Below are positions 6,673-17,199 of a stretch of DNA of 17,199 nucleotides, one piece after another (position 1 is the stretch's first letter; each line of letters opens with the position of its first letter). The notes beneath the pieces were generated by a model, which saw only the letters and a list, made by a program, of their open reading frames with translations, had not been told where the DNA came from and did no database searches. The position numbers were made by a program, and so were the translations under genes. The stretch is from Liolophura sinensis (Eukaryota; Mollusca; Polyplacophora; Chitonida; Chitonidae): contig NW_027018534.1 in assembly GCF_032854445.1 (NCBI RefSeq), positions 1-17,199 on the forward strand, given 5' to 3'.

Positions 6673-8260
6673 AAAATGGTGAAGCACAATAGACTTCAGG
6701 AACTTCATACATCAGCCTGAGCACACAAGAAAACACCAACAACTTAAAATGGTGAACTACAGTAGCCTCCAGGAACTTCATGCATCAGCCTGAGCACACA
6801 AGAAAACACCATCACTTAAAATGGTGAACTACAGTAGCCCCCAGGAACTTCATGCATCAGTCTGAGCACACAAGAAAACACCATCACTTAAAATGGTGAA
6901 GTACAGTAGCCTCCAGGAACTTCATACATCAGTCTGAGCACACAAGAAAACACCAACAACTAAAAATGGTGAAGTACAGTAGCCTCCAGGAACTTCATGC
7001 ATCAGCCTGAGCACACAAGAAAACACCATCACTTAAAATGGTGAAGGACAGTAGCCTCCAGGAACTTCATGCATCAGCCTGAGCACACAAGAAAACACCA
7101 TCACTTAAAATGGTGAAGTACAGTAGCCTCCAGGAACTTCATGCATCAGTCTGAGCACACAAGAAAACACCATCACTTAAAATGGTGAAGTACAGTAGCC
7201 TCCAGGAACTTCATGCATCAGTCTGAGCACACAAGAAAACACCATCACTTAAAATGGTGAAGTACAGTAGCCTCCAGGAACTTCATGCATCAGCCTGAGC
7301 ACACAAGAAAACACCATCACTTAAAATGGTGAACTACAGTAGCCTCCAGGAACTTCATGCATCAGTCTGAGCACACAAGAAAACACCATCACTTAAAATG
7401 GTGAAGTACAGTAGCCTCCAGGAACTTCATGCATCAGTCTGATTACACAAGAAAACACCAACAACTTAAAATGGTGAAGTACAGTAGCCTCCAGGAACTT
7501 CATACATCAGTCTGAGCACACAAGAAAACACCATCACTTAAAATGGTGAACTACAGTAGCCTCCAGGAACTTCATGCATCAGTCTGAGCACACAAGAAAA
7601 CACCATCACTTAAAATGGTGAACTACAGTAGCCTCCAGGAACTTCATGCATCAGTCTGAGCACACAAGAAAACACCATCACTTAAAATGGTGAACTACAG
7701 TAGCCTCCAGGAACTTCATGCATCAGTCTGAGCACACAAGAAAACACCATCACTTAAAATGGTGAACTACAGTAGCCTCCAGGAACTTCATACATCAACC
7801 TGAGCACACAAGAAAACACCATCACTTAAAATGGTGAACTACAGTAGCCTCCAGGAACTTCATGCATCAGTCTGAGCACACAAGAAAACACCATCACTTA
7901 AAATGGTGAAGCACAGTAGCCTCCAGGAACTTCATACATCAGCCTGAGCACACAAGAAAACACCATCACTTAAAATGGTGAAGCACAGTAGCCTCCAGGA
8001 ACTTCATACATCAGCCTGAGCACACAAGAAAACACCAACAACTAAAAATGGTGAAGTACAGTAGCCTCCAGGAACTTCATACATCAGCCTGAGCACACAA
8101 GAAAACACCATCACTTAAAATGGTGAAGTACAGTAGCCTCCAGGAACTTCATACATCAACCTGAGCACACAAGAAAACACCAACAACTTAAAATGGTGAA
8201 GCACAGTAGCCTACAGGAACTTCATACATCAACCTGAGCACACAAGAAAACACCAACAAC

Positions 8261-8443
8261 TTAAAATGGTGAAGTACAGTAGCCTACAGGAACTTCATAC
8301 ATCAGCCTGAGCACACAAGAAAACACCATCACTAAAAATGGTAAAGTACAGTAGCCTCCAGGAACTTCATACATCAGCCTGAGCACACAAGAAAACACCA
8401 TCAACATAAAATGGTGAACTACAGTAGCCTCCAGGAACTTCAT
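8261..8443 (-). other. Spurious minus-strand frame in the satellite
   Basis: Most monomers contain ttaa at the junction, which closes this minus-strand frame. Here the unusual junctions catcactaaaa and catcaacataaaa remove the stop, so two to three monomers read through to a 60-codon frame. It is a by-product of sequence variation, not a gene. Confidence 0.85.
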
Positions 8444-11400
8444 ACATCAGCCTGAGCACACAAGAAAACACCATCAACATAAAATGGTGAACTACAGTAG
8501 CCTCCAGGAACTTCATGCATCAGCCTGAGCACACAAGAAAACACCAGCAACTAAAATGGTGAACTACAGTAGCCTCCAGGAACTTCATGCATCAGCCTGA
8601 GCACACAAGAAAACACCATCACTTAAAATGGTGAAGCACAGTAGTCTCCAGGAACATCATACATCAACCTGAGCACACAAGAAAACACCATCACTTAAAA
8701 TGGTGAACTACAGTAGCCTCCAGGAACTTCATGCATCAGCCTGAGCACACAAGAAAACACCATCACTTAAAATGGTGAACTACAGTAGCCTCCAGGAACT
8801 TCATGCATCAGCCTGAGCACACAAGAAAACACCAACAACTTAAAATGGTGAAGCACAGCAGCCTCCAGGAACTTCATGCATCAGCCTGAGCACACAAGAA
8901 AACACCATCACTTAAAATGGTGAACTACAGTAGCCTCCAGGAACTTCATACATCAGTCTGAGCACACAAGAAAACACCATCACTTAAAATGGTGAACTAC
9001 AGTAGCCTCCAGGAACTTCATACATCAGTCTGAGCACACAAGAAAACACCATCACTTAAAATGGTGAACTACAGTAGCCTCCAGGAACTTCATACATCAG
9101 TCTGAGCACACAAGAAAACACCATCACTTAAAATGGTGAACTACAGTAGCCTCCAGGAACTTCATACATCAGTCTGAGCACACAAGAAAACACCATCACT
9201 TAAAATGGTGAACTACAGTAGCCTCCAGGAACTTCATGCATCAGTCTGAGCACACAAGAAAACACCATCACTTAAAATGGTGAAGCACAGTAGCCTCCAG
9301 GAACTTCATACATCAACCTGAGCACACAAGAAAACACCATCACTTAAAATGGTGAACTACAGTAGCCTCCAGGAACTTCATACATCAGCCTGAGCACACA
9401 AGAAAACACCAACACTTAAAATGGTGAACTACAGTAGCTTCCAGGAACTTCATGCATCAGCCTGAGCACACAAGAAAACACCATCACTTAAAATGGTGAA
9501 CTACAGTAGCCTCCAGGAACTTCATGCATCAGTCTGAGCACACAAGAAAACACCATCACTTAAAATGGTGAACTACAGTAGCCTCCAGGAACTTCATACA
9601 TCAACCTGAGCACACAAGAAAACACCATCACTTAAAATGGTGAACTACAGTAGCCTCCAGGAACTTCATGCATCAGTCTGAGCACACAAGAAAACACCAT
9701 CACTTAAAATGGTGAAGTACGGTAGCCTCCAGGAACTTCATGCACCAGTCTGAGCACACAAAAAAACACCATCACTTAAAATGGTGAACTACAGTAGCCT
9801 CCAGGAACTTCATACATCAGCCTGAGCACACAAGAAAACACCATCACTTAAAATGGTGAAGTACAGTAGCCTCCAGGAACTTCATACATCAGCCTGAGCA
9901 CACAAGAAAACACCATCACTTAAAATGGTGAAGTACAGTAGCCTCCAGGAACTTCATGCATCAGTCTGAGCACACAAGAAAACACCATCACTTAAAATGG
10001 TGAACTACAGTAGCCTCCAGGAACTTCATACATCAGCCTGAGCACACAAGAAAACACCAACAACTAAAAATGGTGAAGTACAGTAGCCTCCAGGAACTTC
10101 ATGCATCAGCCTGAGCACACAAGAAAACACCAACAACTAAAAATGGTGAAGTACAGTAGCCTCCAGGAACTTCATGTATCAGCCTGAGCACACAAGAAAA
10201 CACCATCACTTAAAATGGTGAACTACAGTAGCCTCCAGGAACTTCATACATTAGCCTGAGCACACAAGAAAACACCAACAACTAAAAATGGTGAAGTACA
10301 GTAGCCTCCAGGAACTTCATGCATCAGTCTGAGCACACAAGAAAACACCATCACTTAAAATGGTGAACTACAGTAGCCTCCAGGAACTTCATGCATCAGT
10401 CTGAGCACACAAGAAAACACCATCACTTAAAATGGTGAAGTACAGTAGCCTCCAGGAACTTCATGCATCAGCCTGAGCACACAAGAAAACACCATCACTT
10501 AAAATGGTGAAGTACAGTAGCCTCCAGGAACTTCATGCATCAGCCTGAGCACACAAGAAAACACCATCACTTAAAATGGTGAACTACAGTAGCCTCCAGG
10601 AACTTCATGCATCAGCCTGAGCACACAAGAAAACACCATCACTTAAAATGGTGAAGGACAGTAGCCTCCAGGAACTTCATGCATCAGCCTGAGCACACAA
10701 GAAAACACCATCACTTAAAATGGTGAAGTACAGTAGCCTCCAGGAACTTCATGCATCAGCCTGAGCACACAAGAAAACACCATCACTTAAAATGGTGAAG
10801 CACAGTAGCCTCCAGGAACTTCATGCATCAGTCTGAGCACACAAGAAAACACCATCACTTAAAATGGTGAACTACAGTAGACTCCAGGAACTTCATACAT
10901 CAGTCTGAGCACACAAGAAAACACCATCACTTAAAATGGTGAACTACAGTAGCCTCCAGGAACTTCATGCATCAGTCTGAGCACACAAGAAAACACCATC
11001 ACTTAAAATGGTGAACTACAGTAGCCTCCAGGAACTTCATGCATCAGCCTGAGCACACAAGAAAACACCATCACTTAAAATGGTGAAGTACAGTAGCCTC
11101 CAGGAACTTCATGCATCAACCTGAGCACACAAGAAAACACCATCACTTAAAATGGTGAAGTACAGTAGCCTCCAGGAACTTCATACATCAACCTGAGCAC
11201 ACAAGAAAACACCATCACTTAAAATGGTGAACTACAGTAGCCTCCAGGAACTTCATGCATCAGCCTGAGCACACAAGAAAACACCATCACTTAAAATGGT
11301 GAACTACAGTAGCCTCCAGGAACTTCATGCATCAGCCTGAGCACACAAGAAAACACCATCACTTAAAATGGTGAAGCACAGTAGCCTCCAGGAACTTCAT

Positions 11401-14400
11401 GCATCAACCTGAGCACACAAGACAACACCATCACTTAAAATGGTGAAGCACAGTAGCCTCCAGGAACTTCATACATCAACCTGAGCACACAAGAAAACAC
11501 CATCACTTAAAATGGTGAATTACAGTAGCCTCCAGGAACTTCATGCATCAGCCTGAGCACACAAGAAAACACCATCACTTAAAATGGTGAAGCACAGTTG
11601 CCTCCAGGAACTTCATGCATCAGCCTGAGCACACAAGAAAACACCATCACTTAAAATGGTGAACTACAGTAGCCTCCAGGAACTTCATGCATCAGCCTGA
11701 GCACACAAGAAAACACCAACAACTTAAAATGGTGAAGCACAGTAGCCTCCAGGAACTTCATGCATCAGCCTGAGCACACAAGAAAACACCAACACTTAAA
11801 ATGGTGAACTACAGTAGCTTCCAGGAACTTCATGCATCAGTCTGAGCACACAAGAAAACACCATCACTTAAAATGGTGAACTACAGTAGCCTCCAGGAAC
11901 TTCATGCATCAGTCTGAGCACACAAGAAAACACCATCACTTAAAATGGTGAACTACAGTAGCCTCCAGGAACTTCATACATCAACCTGAGCACACAAGAA
12001 AACACCATCACTTAAAATGGTGAACTACAGTAGCCTCCAGGAACTTCATGCATCAGTCTGAGCACACAAGAAAACACCATCACTTAAAATGGTGAAGTAC
12101 AGTAGCCTCCAGGAACTTCATGCATCAGCCTGAGCACACAAGAAAACACCAACAACTTAAAATGGTGAACTACAGTAGCCTCCAGGAACTTCATACATCA
12201 GCCTGAGCACACAAGAAAACACCAACAACTAAAAATGGTGAACTACAGTAGCCTCCAGGAACTTCATGCATCAGTCTGAGCACACAAGAAAACACCATCA
12301 CTTAAAATGGTGAACTACAGTAGCCTCCAGGAACTTCATGCATCAGCCTGAGTACACAAGAAAACACCATCACTTAAAATGGTGAAGCACAGTAGCCTTT
12401 AGGAACTTCATGCATCAGTCTGAGCACACAAGAAAACACCATCACTTAAAATGGTGAAGTACAGTAGCCTCCAGGAACTTCATACATCAGCCTGAGCACA
12501 CAAGAAAACACCATCACTTAAAATGGTGAACTACAGTTGCCTCCAGGAACTTCATGCATCAGCCTGAGCACACAAGAAAACACCATCACTTAAAATGGTG
12601 AACTACAGTAGCCTCCAGGAACTTCATGCATCAGCCTGAGCACACAAGAAAACACCATCACTTAAAATGGTGAAGTACAGTAGCCTCCAGGAACTTCATG
12701 CATCAGTCTGAGCACACAAGAAAACACCATCACTTAAAATGGTGAACTACAGTAGCCTCCAGGAACTTCATGCATCAGCCTGAGCACACAAGAAAACACC
12801 ATCACTTAAAATGGTGAACTACAGTTGCCTCCAGGAACTTCATGCATCAGCCTGAGCACACAAGAAAACACCATCACTTAAAATGGTGAAGTACAGTAGC
12901 CTCCAGGAACTTCATGCATCAGCCTGAGCACACAAGAAAACACCATCACTTAAAATGGTGAACTACAGTAGCCTCCAGGAACTTCATGCATCAGCCTGAG
13001 CACACAAGAAAACACCAGCAACTAAAAATGGTGAAGCACAGTAGCCTCCAGGAACTTCATGCATCAGTCTGAGCACACAAGAAAACACCAGCAACTAAAA
13101 ATGGTGAAGTACAGTAGCCTCCAGGAACTTCATACATCAGCCTGAGCACACAAGAAAACACCATCACTTAAAATGGTGAACTACAGTAGCCTCCAGGAAC
13201 TTCATACATCAGCCTGAGCACACAAGAAAACACCATCAACATAAAATGGTGAACTACAGTAGCCTCCAGGAACTTCATACATCAGCCTGAGCACACAAGA
13301 AAACACCATCACTTAAAATGGTGAACTACAGTAGCCTCCAGGAACTTCATGCATCAGTCTGAGCACACAAGAAAACACCATCACTTAAAATGGTGAAGTA
13401 CAGTAGCCTCCAGGAACTTCATGCATCAGTCTGAGCACACAAGAAAACACCATCACTAAAAATGGTGAAGTACAGTAGCCTCCAGGAACTTCATACATCA
13501 GCCTGAGCACACAAGAAAACACCATCACTTAAAATGGTGAACTACAGTAGCCTCCAGGAACTTCATACATCAACCTGAGCACACAAGAAAACACCATCAC
13601 TTAAAATGGTGAACTACAGTAGCCTCCAGGAACTTCATACATCAGCCTGAGCACACAAGAAAACACCATCACTTAAAATGGTGAACTACAGTAGCCTCCA
13701 GGAACTTCATGCATCAGCCTGAGCACACAAGAAAACACCAACAACTAAAAATGGTGAAGTACAGTAGCCTCCAGGAACTTCATGCATCAGCCTGAGCACA
13801 CAAGAAAACACCATCACTTAAAATGGTGAACTACAGTAGCCTCCAGGAACTTCATGCATCAGTCTGAGCACACAAGAAAACACCATCACTTAAAATGGTG
13901 AACTACAGTAGCCTCCAGGAACTTCATACATCAACCTGAGCACACAAGAAAACACCAACAACTTAAAATGGTGAAGCACAGTAGCCTCCAGGAACTTCAT
14001 GCATCAGCCTGAGCACACAAGAAAACACCATCACTTAAAATGGTGAACTACAGTAGCCTCCAGGAACTTCATACATCAGCCTGAGCACACAAGAAAACAC
14101 CATCACTTAAAATGGTGAAGTACAGTAGCCTCCAGGAACTTCATACATCAGCCTGAGCACACAAGAAAACACCATCACTTAAAATGGTGAACTACAGTAG
14201 CTTCCAGGAACTTCATACATCAGCCTGAGCACACAAGAAAACACCATCACTTAAAATGGTGAACTACAGTAGCCTCCAGGAACTTCATGCATCAGTCTGA
14301 GCACACAAGAAAACACCATCACTTAAAATGGTGAAGTACAGTAGCCTCCAGGAACTTCATACATCAACCTGAGCACACAAGAAAACACCATCACTTAAAA

Positions 14401-15237
14401 TGGTGAACTACAGTAGCCTCCAGGAACTTCATGCATCAGTCTGAGCACACAAGAAAACACCATCACTTAAAATGGTGAAGTACAGTAGCCTCCAGGAACT
14501 TCATACATCAACCTGAGCACACAAGAAAACACCAACAACTTAAAATGGTGAAGCACAGTAGCCTCCAGGAACTTCATACATCAGCCTGAGCACACAAGAA
14601 AACACCATCACTTAAAATGGTGAAGTACAGTAGCCTCCAGGAACTTCATGCATCAGTCTGAGCACACAAGAAAACACCATCACTTAAAATGGTGAAGGAC
14701 AGTAGCCTCCAGGAACTTCATGCATCAGTCTGAGCACACAAGAAAACACCATCACTTAAAATGGTGAACTACAGTAGCCTCCAGGAACTTCATACATCAG
14801 CCTGAGCACACAAGAAAACACCATCACTTAAAATGGTGAAGTACAGTAGCCTCCAGGAACTTCATGCATCAGCCTGAGCACACAAGAAAACACCATCACT
14901 TAAAATGGTGAAGTACAGTAGCCTCCAGGAACTTCATGCATCAGCCTGAGCACACAAGAAAACACCAACAACTAAAAATGGTGAAGCACAGTAGCCTCCA
15001 GGAACTTCATACATCAGTCTGAGCACACAAGAAAACACCATCACTTAAAATGGTGAAGTACAGTAGCCTCCAGGAACTTCATGCATCAGCCTGAGCACAC
15101 AAGAAAACACCAACAACTAAAAATGGTGAAGTACAGTAGCCTCCAGGAACTTCATACATCAGCCTGAGCACACAAGAAAACACCATCACTTAAAATGGTG
15201 AAGTACAGTAGCCTCCAGGAACTTCATACATCAGTCT

Positions 15238-15672
15238 GATTACACAAGAAAACACCAACAACTTAAAATGGTGAAGTACAGTAGCCTCCAGGAACTTCAT
15301 ACATCAACCTGAGCACACAAGAAAACACCATCATTTAAAATGGTGAACTACAGTAGCCTCCAGGAACTTCATGCATCAGTCTGATTACACAAGAAAACAC
15401 CAACAACTTAAAATGGTGAAGTACAGTAGCCTCCAGGAACTTCATACATCAACCTGAGCACACAAGAAAACACCATCATTTAAAATGGTGAACTACAGTA
15501 GCCTCCAGGAACTTCATGCATCAGTCTGATTACACAAGAAAACACCAACAACTTAAAATGGTGAAGTACAGTAGCCTCCAGGAACTTCATACATCAACCT
15601 GAGCACACAAGAAAACACCATCATTTAAAATGGTGAACTACAGTAGCCTCCAGGAACTTCATGCATCAGTCT
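15238..15672. repeat. Higher-order repeat: three identical 145-bp dimers
   Basis: The rare variant tctgattacac occurs at 15238, 15383 and 15528, exactly 145 bp apart. Each copy consists of a monomer with the caacaactt junction, gaagtac and catacatcaacc, followed by one with the rare catcattt junction, gaactac and catgcatcagtct. By eye the three copies are identical. The only other gattac variant in the array is a single one at 7441. Confidence 0.93.
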
Positions 15673-15843
15673 GAGCACACAAGAAAACACCATCACTTAA
15701 AATGGTGAAGTACAGTAGCCTCCAGGAACTTCATGCATCAGCCTGAGCACACAAGAAAACACCAACAACTAAAAATGGTGAAGCACAGTAGCCTCCAGGA
15801 ACTTCATACATCAGTCTGAGCACACAAGAAAACACCATCACTT

Positions 15844-16419
15844 AAAATGGTGAAGTACAGTAGCCTCCAGGAACTTCATACATCAACCTGAGCACACAAG
15901 AAAACACCATCACTTAAAATGGTGAAGTACAGTAGCCTCCAGGAACTTCATGCATCAGTCTGAGCACACAAGAAAACACCATCACTTAAAATGGTGAAGT
16001 ACAGTAGCCTCCAGGAACTTCATGCATCAGCCTGAGCACACAAGAAAACACCATCACTTAAAATGGTGAAGTACAGTAGCCTCCAGGAACTTCACTCATC
16101 AACCTGAGCACACAAGAAAACACCATCACTTAAAATGGTGAACTACAGTAGCCTCCAGGAACTTCATACATCAACCTGAGCACACAAGAAAACACCATCA
16201 CTTAAAATGGTGAAGTACAGTAGCCTCCAGGAACTTCATGCATCAGTCTGAGCACACAAGAAAACACCATCACTTAAAATGGTGAAGTACAGTAGCCTCC
16301 AGGAACTTCATGCATCAGCCTGAGCACACAAGAAAACACCATCACTTAAAATGGTGAAGTACAGTAGCCTCCAGGAACTTCACTCATCAACCTGAGCACA
16401 CAAGAAAACACCAACAACT
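15844..16419. repeat. Higher-order repeat: two 288-bp tetramers
   Basis: Copy A (15844-16131) and copy B (16132-16419) each contain four monomers ending in the series catacatcaacc, catgcatcagtc, catgcatcagcc and cactcatcaacc. The cactcatc variant, seen only at 16093 and 16381, marks the 288-bp period. The copies differ by gaagtac/gaactac in the first monomer and by the final junction. Confidence 0.9.
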
Positions 16420-16565
16420 AAAAATGGTGAAGTACAGTAGCCTCCAGGAACTTCATACATCAGCCTGAGCACACAAGAAAACACCAACAACTTAAAATGG
16501 TGAAGTACAGTAGCCTCCGGGAATTTCATGCATCAGCCTGAGCACACAAGAAAACACCATCAACT

Positions 16566-16637
16566 GCCTACTGCAACCATGCAAGGCCCCGATAAAATTA
16601 CAAGCAGGGGAATCCTGGATCATTCACCTCTAAACAG
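16566..16637. other. Right flank of the satellite, nothing recognised
   Basis: About 70 bp of single-copy sequence (gcctactgcaaccatgcaag...) separates the last satellite monomer from the SINE cluster. No gene or motif was seen. Confidence 0.6.
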
Positions 16638-16870
16638 GATTGATTTGATTTGATTGGTATTTTGCACCGCACTCAAGAATATTTGACTCATATGACATCA
16701 TTATGGTGGAAGGAAACTAGGCAGAGCCAGGGAGAAGTTCATGACCACTGGCAAGTTGCTGACAGACCATTCATGTATGGTTGGCGAGAAAGCTAGCAGG
16801 AAGGGGACTTGAACTCACCGCAACTGCATTACTGAAAGGCTCAACAGTCATTGTGCTGTGCTAGTAAGTT
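16638..16870 (-). mobile_element. tRNA-headed SINE, copy 1
   Basis: Read on the minus strand, the head lies at the right: tagcacagcac (A-box-like, about 16852-16864) then gagttcaagtcc (about 16804-16815), which matches 9 of 11 positions of the Pol III B box GGTTCGANTCC. The body follows to the left (gcaacttgc, ctggctt-like, ccataatgatgtcatatgag, caaatattcttgagtgcgg) and ends in an (AAATC)n-type tail formed by gattgatttgatttgattgg at 16638-16657. This order (tRNA-like head, conserved body, simple tail) defines a tRNA-derived SINE. Copies of this pattern are familiar from molluscs. Which named core domain it belongs to (Nin-DC, Deu, V, Ceph, Meta) cannot be settled by eye. Confidence 0.75.
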
Positions 16871-17041
16871 ATGGGGATAAAAGGAAGTCGGACACAGCCT
16901 TGGGGAAACCCACGATCATCCGTAGGTAACCGACAGCCTTTTCTGCGCACAGCTGGAGAGAACTCTAGCAGGAAGGGGACTTGAACTCACCGCAACTTCA
17001 TTACTGAGAGGCTCAACAGTCACTATGCTGTGCTAGTAAGT
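16793..17041. repeat. 77-bp direct repeats at 172-bp offset
   Basis: 16793-16869 and 16965-17041 both begin ctagcaggaaggggacttg and end tgctgtgctagtaagt, with about half a dozen differences. The exact phase suggests a local duplication within the SINE cluster instead of two unrelated insertions. Confidence 0.88.
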
Positions 17042-17043
17042 GG
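16871..17043 (-). mobile_element. tRNA-headed SINE, copy 2, missing its tail half
   Basis: The sequence starts mid-body (ggaagtcggacacagccttg, gggaaacccacgatcatccg) and runs through the tRNA-like head. The tail-side half (…cactcaagaatattt… and the T-rich tract) is absent. Its head region 16965-17041 matches copy 1 at 16793-16869 with a constant offset of 172 bp and few differences, including a 33-bp identical block containing the B-box motif. Confidence 0.72.
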
Positions 17044-17053
17044 GCTCTAATGG

Positions 17054-17199
17054 ATTTTTATTTATTTATTTATTTGTTTATTTGATTGATGTTTCATGCT
17101 GTACTCAAGTATATTCCAATTATACGACAGTGGCCAGCATTATGGTGAGAGGAAACCGGACACAGCCTTGGGGAAACCCATCCATAGGTAACTGACAGA
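17054..17199 (-). mobile_element. tRNA-headed SINE, copy 3, cut by window end
   Basis: The T-rich tract at 17054-17083 (tttatttatttatttgttta), which is a TAAA-type tail on the minus strand, is followed by gattgatgtttcatgctgta, ctcaagtatattcc, attatacgacagtggccagc, attatggtgagaggaaacc and ggacacagccttgggg. This is the best preserved tail-side half in the window. The tRNA-like head is expected just beyond the right edge. Confidence 0.75.

Larger units (their letters stand above)
6596..16565. repeat. Large 72/73-bp satellite array, 138 monomers
   Basis: The monomer begins aaaatggtgaactacagtag, then cctccaggaacttcatgcat, cagtctgagcacacaagaaa, acaccatcactt (72 bp; A27 C19 G12 T14 on the plus strand). 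The first aaaatgg is at 6596 and the last at 16494, 9898 bp apart. This equals 137 steps of 72 bp plus 34: I counted 29 units with one extra base at the junction and one first unit of 77 bp (+5). Diagnostic variable sites are gaaCTAC/gaaGTAC/gaaGCAC, catGcatc/catAcatc, caGTctg/caGCctg/caACctg, and the junction caccatcactt / caccaacaactt / caccaacaacta. Every unit has the same orientation and none is interrupted by an insertion. The function, if any, is unknown. Confidence 0.99.

Noticed and set aside
6596-16565. CRISPR-like array (regular repeats)
   Set aside because: The repeats are contiguous 72-73 bp monomers with no unique spacers, in an animal-type sequence.
6596-16565. Tandem-repeat core of a Helitron, as known in some bivalve elements
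   Set aside because: Neither flank shows a recognisable 5'-TC end or a hairpin followed by CTRR at the expected place. It cannot be excluded, but nothing seen supports it.

Overview
This window looks like non-coding DNA from an invertebrate animal, most likely a mollusc. That placement rests on the dispersed repeats. One family has the 'gcttggggttt ... cagtcatatgacgac' ending and an (ACTC)n tail. The other is a tRNA-headed SINE with a TAAA-type tail and a 'ccagcattatggtg ... ggaaacc' body. I recognise both from molluscan genomic sequence, but from memory and without a search. Bacterial features (operons, ribosome binding sites, CRISPR) are absent. No complete protein-coding gene is present. 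The few open frames longer than 60 codons are by-products of tandem repeats or chance.

Layout. Positions 1-493 hold a 44-bp minisatellite that probably continues to the left of the window. Positions 593-992 hold a 39-bp minisatellite with a palindrome in most units. Positions 1638-2140 hold a 42-bp minisatellite with decayed copies to about 2208. These three arrays lie upstream of a good 3' splice site at 2298/2299, followed by a very short candidate terminal exon in which all three frames stop within 32 nt. I therefore propose that 1-2299 is (part of) a last intron, 2300-2331 the end of a coding region, and about 2332-4645 a long AT-rich 3' UTR. The UTR carries three Pumilio-type UGUANAUA sites within 49 nt of each other and ends at a poly(A) signal pair at 4599-4629. 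The gene product cannot be identified from so few codons.

Positions 4880-6395 are a mosaic of mobile elements: two copies of one SINE-like family in opposite orientation (4880-5215 minus, 6060-6395 plus), an old copy of a second SINE family (5318-5530) in which a 21-23 bp segment has been amplified into a new minisatellite, and an imperfect inverted repeat (5587-5623 and 5971-6007).

Positions 6596-16565 are one uninterrupted satellite array of 138 head-to-tail monomers, mostly 72 bp with 29 of 73 bp and a divergent first unit of 77 bp. It makes up 58% of the window. It contains local higher-order repeats (three identical 145-bp dimers and two nearly identical 288-bp tetramers), decayed edge units and almost no CpG. 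Each monomer carries an AUG mini-frame of 14 codons, which I judge to be coincidental.

Positions 16638-17199 hold three partial copies of the tRNA-headed SINE on the minus strand, two of them related by a 172-bp offset duplication.

There is no evidence here for a new multi-gene system. The most interesting signals are the structure of the large satellite, the Pumilio-site cluster after a possible terminal exon, and a minisatellite apparently born inside a SINE.
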